From assembly GCF_026151205.1 (NCBI RefSeq), contig NC_087083.1, forward strand, positions 6,302,460-6,366,459: DNA of 64,000 nt. Direction: 5' to 3'. This DNA is from Bolinopsis microptera. Lineage: Eukaryota > Ctenophora > Tentaculata > Lobata > Bolinopsidae. Position 1 is the stretch's first letter; each line of letters opens with the position of its first letter. The notes under the pieces were generated by a model that was not told where the DNA came from, searched no databases, and worked only from the letters and a program-made list of their open reading frames with translations. Position numbers and translations under genes: made by a program. Positions 62,101 through 64,000 of the stretch are shown here, piece by piece.

Positions 62101-64000
62101 GAATTATTAAAACCAGCAGTTCCGAAACGGCGGACCGAACGGCTGCGTTCTGCTATAAAATCTCGAGTTGATTACGCTAGTGGCAGTTTTAAAGTCTGGA
62201 ATTAACGAACACCCGAGTGGATGGCCAGGACATTAGGTGTGGTACATTTATATCGACACACACTTAACCCTTCTCCAGCTACACGATTTCTAACTCCCCG
62301 AATAACTCCTGTAAACTCGTGCTGCAGTGAGGCTAAGCTTCTCAATCATTGGGCCACTGGTATCCTACTTGATTGCAAGTGAAACATCGTATAGAAAACA
62401 TTCCTGAATCAATATGATCAATCCCAGGAGTGCTATTTATAGACGCAGAAATTATTATGCATGTCAAGTGTCTGTGGCTACGATTTAATATCGTCATTAT
62501 AATGCTGAAGTTGTCATTTGCAATCAGTCCGGTATGGTAAAATAATTTTAACAGATCATGATAAAACCGAAGGAGCGTCACTGTTATAATCAGCAAACCA
62601 TCAACATACGCTATATTTCAATATTCAGGTGTCCTTGTCTTACTAAGTGTTGTATCTTGAGATAGGTTAAAATAATGTGTATTCATAGAATACAGGCCAA
62701 CATAGATCACCACAGCGGTTACAGCGAATGTTGATCATCTGACTCTACACAGTGGAGGTGGTGGGTTCATGAGATTTGCAATATTGGTGCGTCACTTCAG
62801 GAACCTGATTGTCAATCCCTAAAATCGTGTAAAATTAATTTGCCAGGTATTGGATAGTACTTCATTCCACCTTCAAGTTTACAAATTTGGGGGAATTTCT
62901 GTCCTCATACATTCAGGTATTTTCGATATTTTTTGGACTAGAACACCGGCCTACACAGAATGAGGAGTATTGCGCCAAAAGAGAGGCCATGCGACACTAG
63001 GCCCTACAAACCTTTACAGATACCTTCCGACTTTATACATCAATATATCCAGCTATTGATCTCCATCAAAAGGGCAATTGATATCGGAATTGATCATTCA
63101 ATAAAAGGGTGTGACGAAGAGTGAGTACTTAGTATGCTTAAATAGATGAGGACGATGAAAAGTTGACGTGCACACCAGTTCAATACTCCCAAATCAACGT
63201 GACACTAGCTGCAAAGCACGCGTGACAGTGACCCAGCAACAGGAAGGTTTATCTAAAGCCGCGAGAGAAGATCAAAGAGTTGGAGACACGTGAGGCGTGG
63301 AGAATGGGGCACGACGACTACTTTTAACTGCCCAGAATGAAATTCTACTTAGTGGGTGGTCAAACGGAAACGTTCAAACCATGTTTCAGGTTTCAGTAAA
63401 TTCTGTAGCGTTCTGTTTTAGCGTTGGAGCAACTTATCAGGGGCACGAGCGAGACGACGCGAGGAGATGAGGTGACTAAATTTGTCACCTCGATAACTTG
63501 TCGTATATGGTCCATTTCAGTATTGTGTCCATATTACATCAATTACAACTACTCAGTACTCCTTTTTTCACCCACACCCTATTTTTCATCCCAACTCTTA
63601 GAACTCTATCTCCACCATACCAATAGTTCAGTTTAAGTGGACCAATTAAAAATGAGACCCTTAAAATATTAAGTCGATAAAAATCTAGCCTAGATTTTAG
63701 ATATTTAATGTGTTTATAGCACGGACCATCTGATGCAAATTATTTCCAAATTACGGGCGATTATCTTAAGTGTTTGGATATTAACTTCTAGGATGGATAA
63801 ATTTGGAAAGTTAAAATGTTTATGCGGAGTTTTCAGTAGGCAAATAATGTGATCTTTTTTTGTAGGTCTTTCACATTCTTTATATCACTTTTCTTATAAG
63901 CACAATCAAGGACACCAATATTGGTTAACGTATAAAAAGAATAATCTTCTACCAAAGTTTAGAAAAACTCGACTAAACAAAGAGATAAAATCGATTCTTG
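59125..64000. repeat. 5.35-kb tandem repeat, copy 6, cut by the window edge
   Basis: Matches copy 1 from its start to about 31780, where the window ends. The array therefore continues to the right. Confidence 0.88.

Noticed and set aside
43953..63636. Many 60-120 codon frames in repeat copies 2-6
   Set aside because: They arise from private indels and do not persist at the equivalent position in copy 1.

Overview
The window looks like nuclear DNA of an invertebrate animal. It is AT-rich, holds a compact spliced gene with introns of about 150-380 bp and canonical GT/AG borders, and carries non-LTR retrotransposon remnants, an 8-bp-TSD (hAT-type) DNA transposon, long satellite arrays and a multi-kilobase tandem repeat. 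There is no bacterial-style gene packing. The sequence alone does not fix the phylum.

Layout. 1-1890: a 5'-truncated LINE on the minus strand, whose reverse transcriptase is broken by a 7-bp duplication. 1898-3138: a decayed superfamily-1 helicase-like sequence on the plus strand in several frames. 3728-4190: a 16-bp CT-rich minisatellite. 4171-6715 (minus): the one gene that can be rebuilt confidently, a six-exon SLC17-like major facilitator transporter of 474 residues. 7541-25513: an 18-kb satellite array with a 366-369 bp monomer, itself an old dimer of about 183-bp halves. Its higher-order period changes along the array: 4-mer, then 5/6-mer, then 3-mer, then dimer. The array is interrupted at 10691-11754 by a non-autonomous hAT-like element with perfect terminal inverted repeats and an 8-bp target duplication. 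25532-25770: a small LINE fragment at the right edge of the array.

26913-64000 is dominated by a roughly 5.35-kb tandem repeat: one clean copy (26913-32257), then after a 7.5-kb unrelated segment a partial copy, three full copies and a truncated sixth. The later copies carry dense, private one-base indels that look more like uncorrected long-read error than evolution. The 7.5-kb segment (32258-39808) has no convincing gene. It does hold E-box and CRE-type palindromes, a TTACAG hexamer array, two strong palindromes, poly-G tracts and one exon-like ORF.

Apart from the transporter, nearly all open frames here are by-products of tandem repeats. The points most worth following up are the satellite's changing higher-order structure, the nested hAT element, the composite CRE/E-box sites and the nature of the 5.35-kb array.
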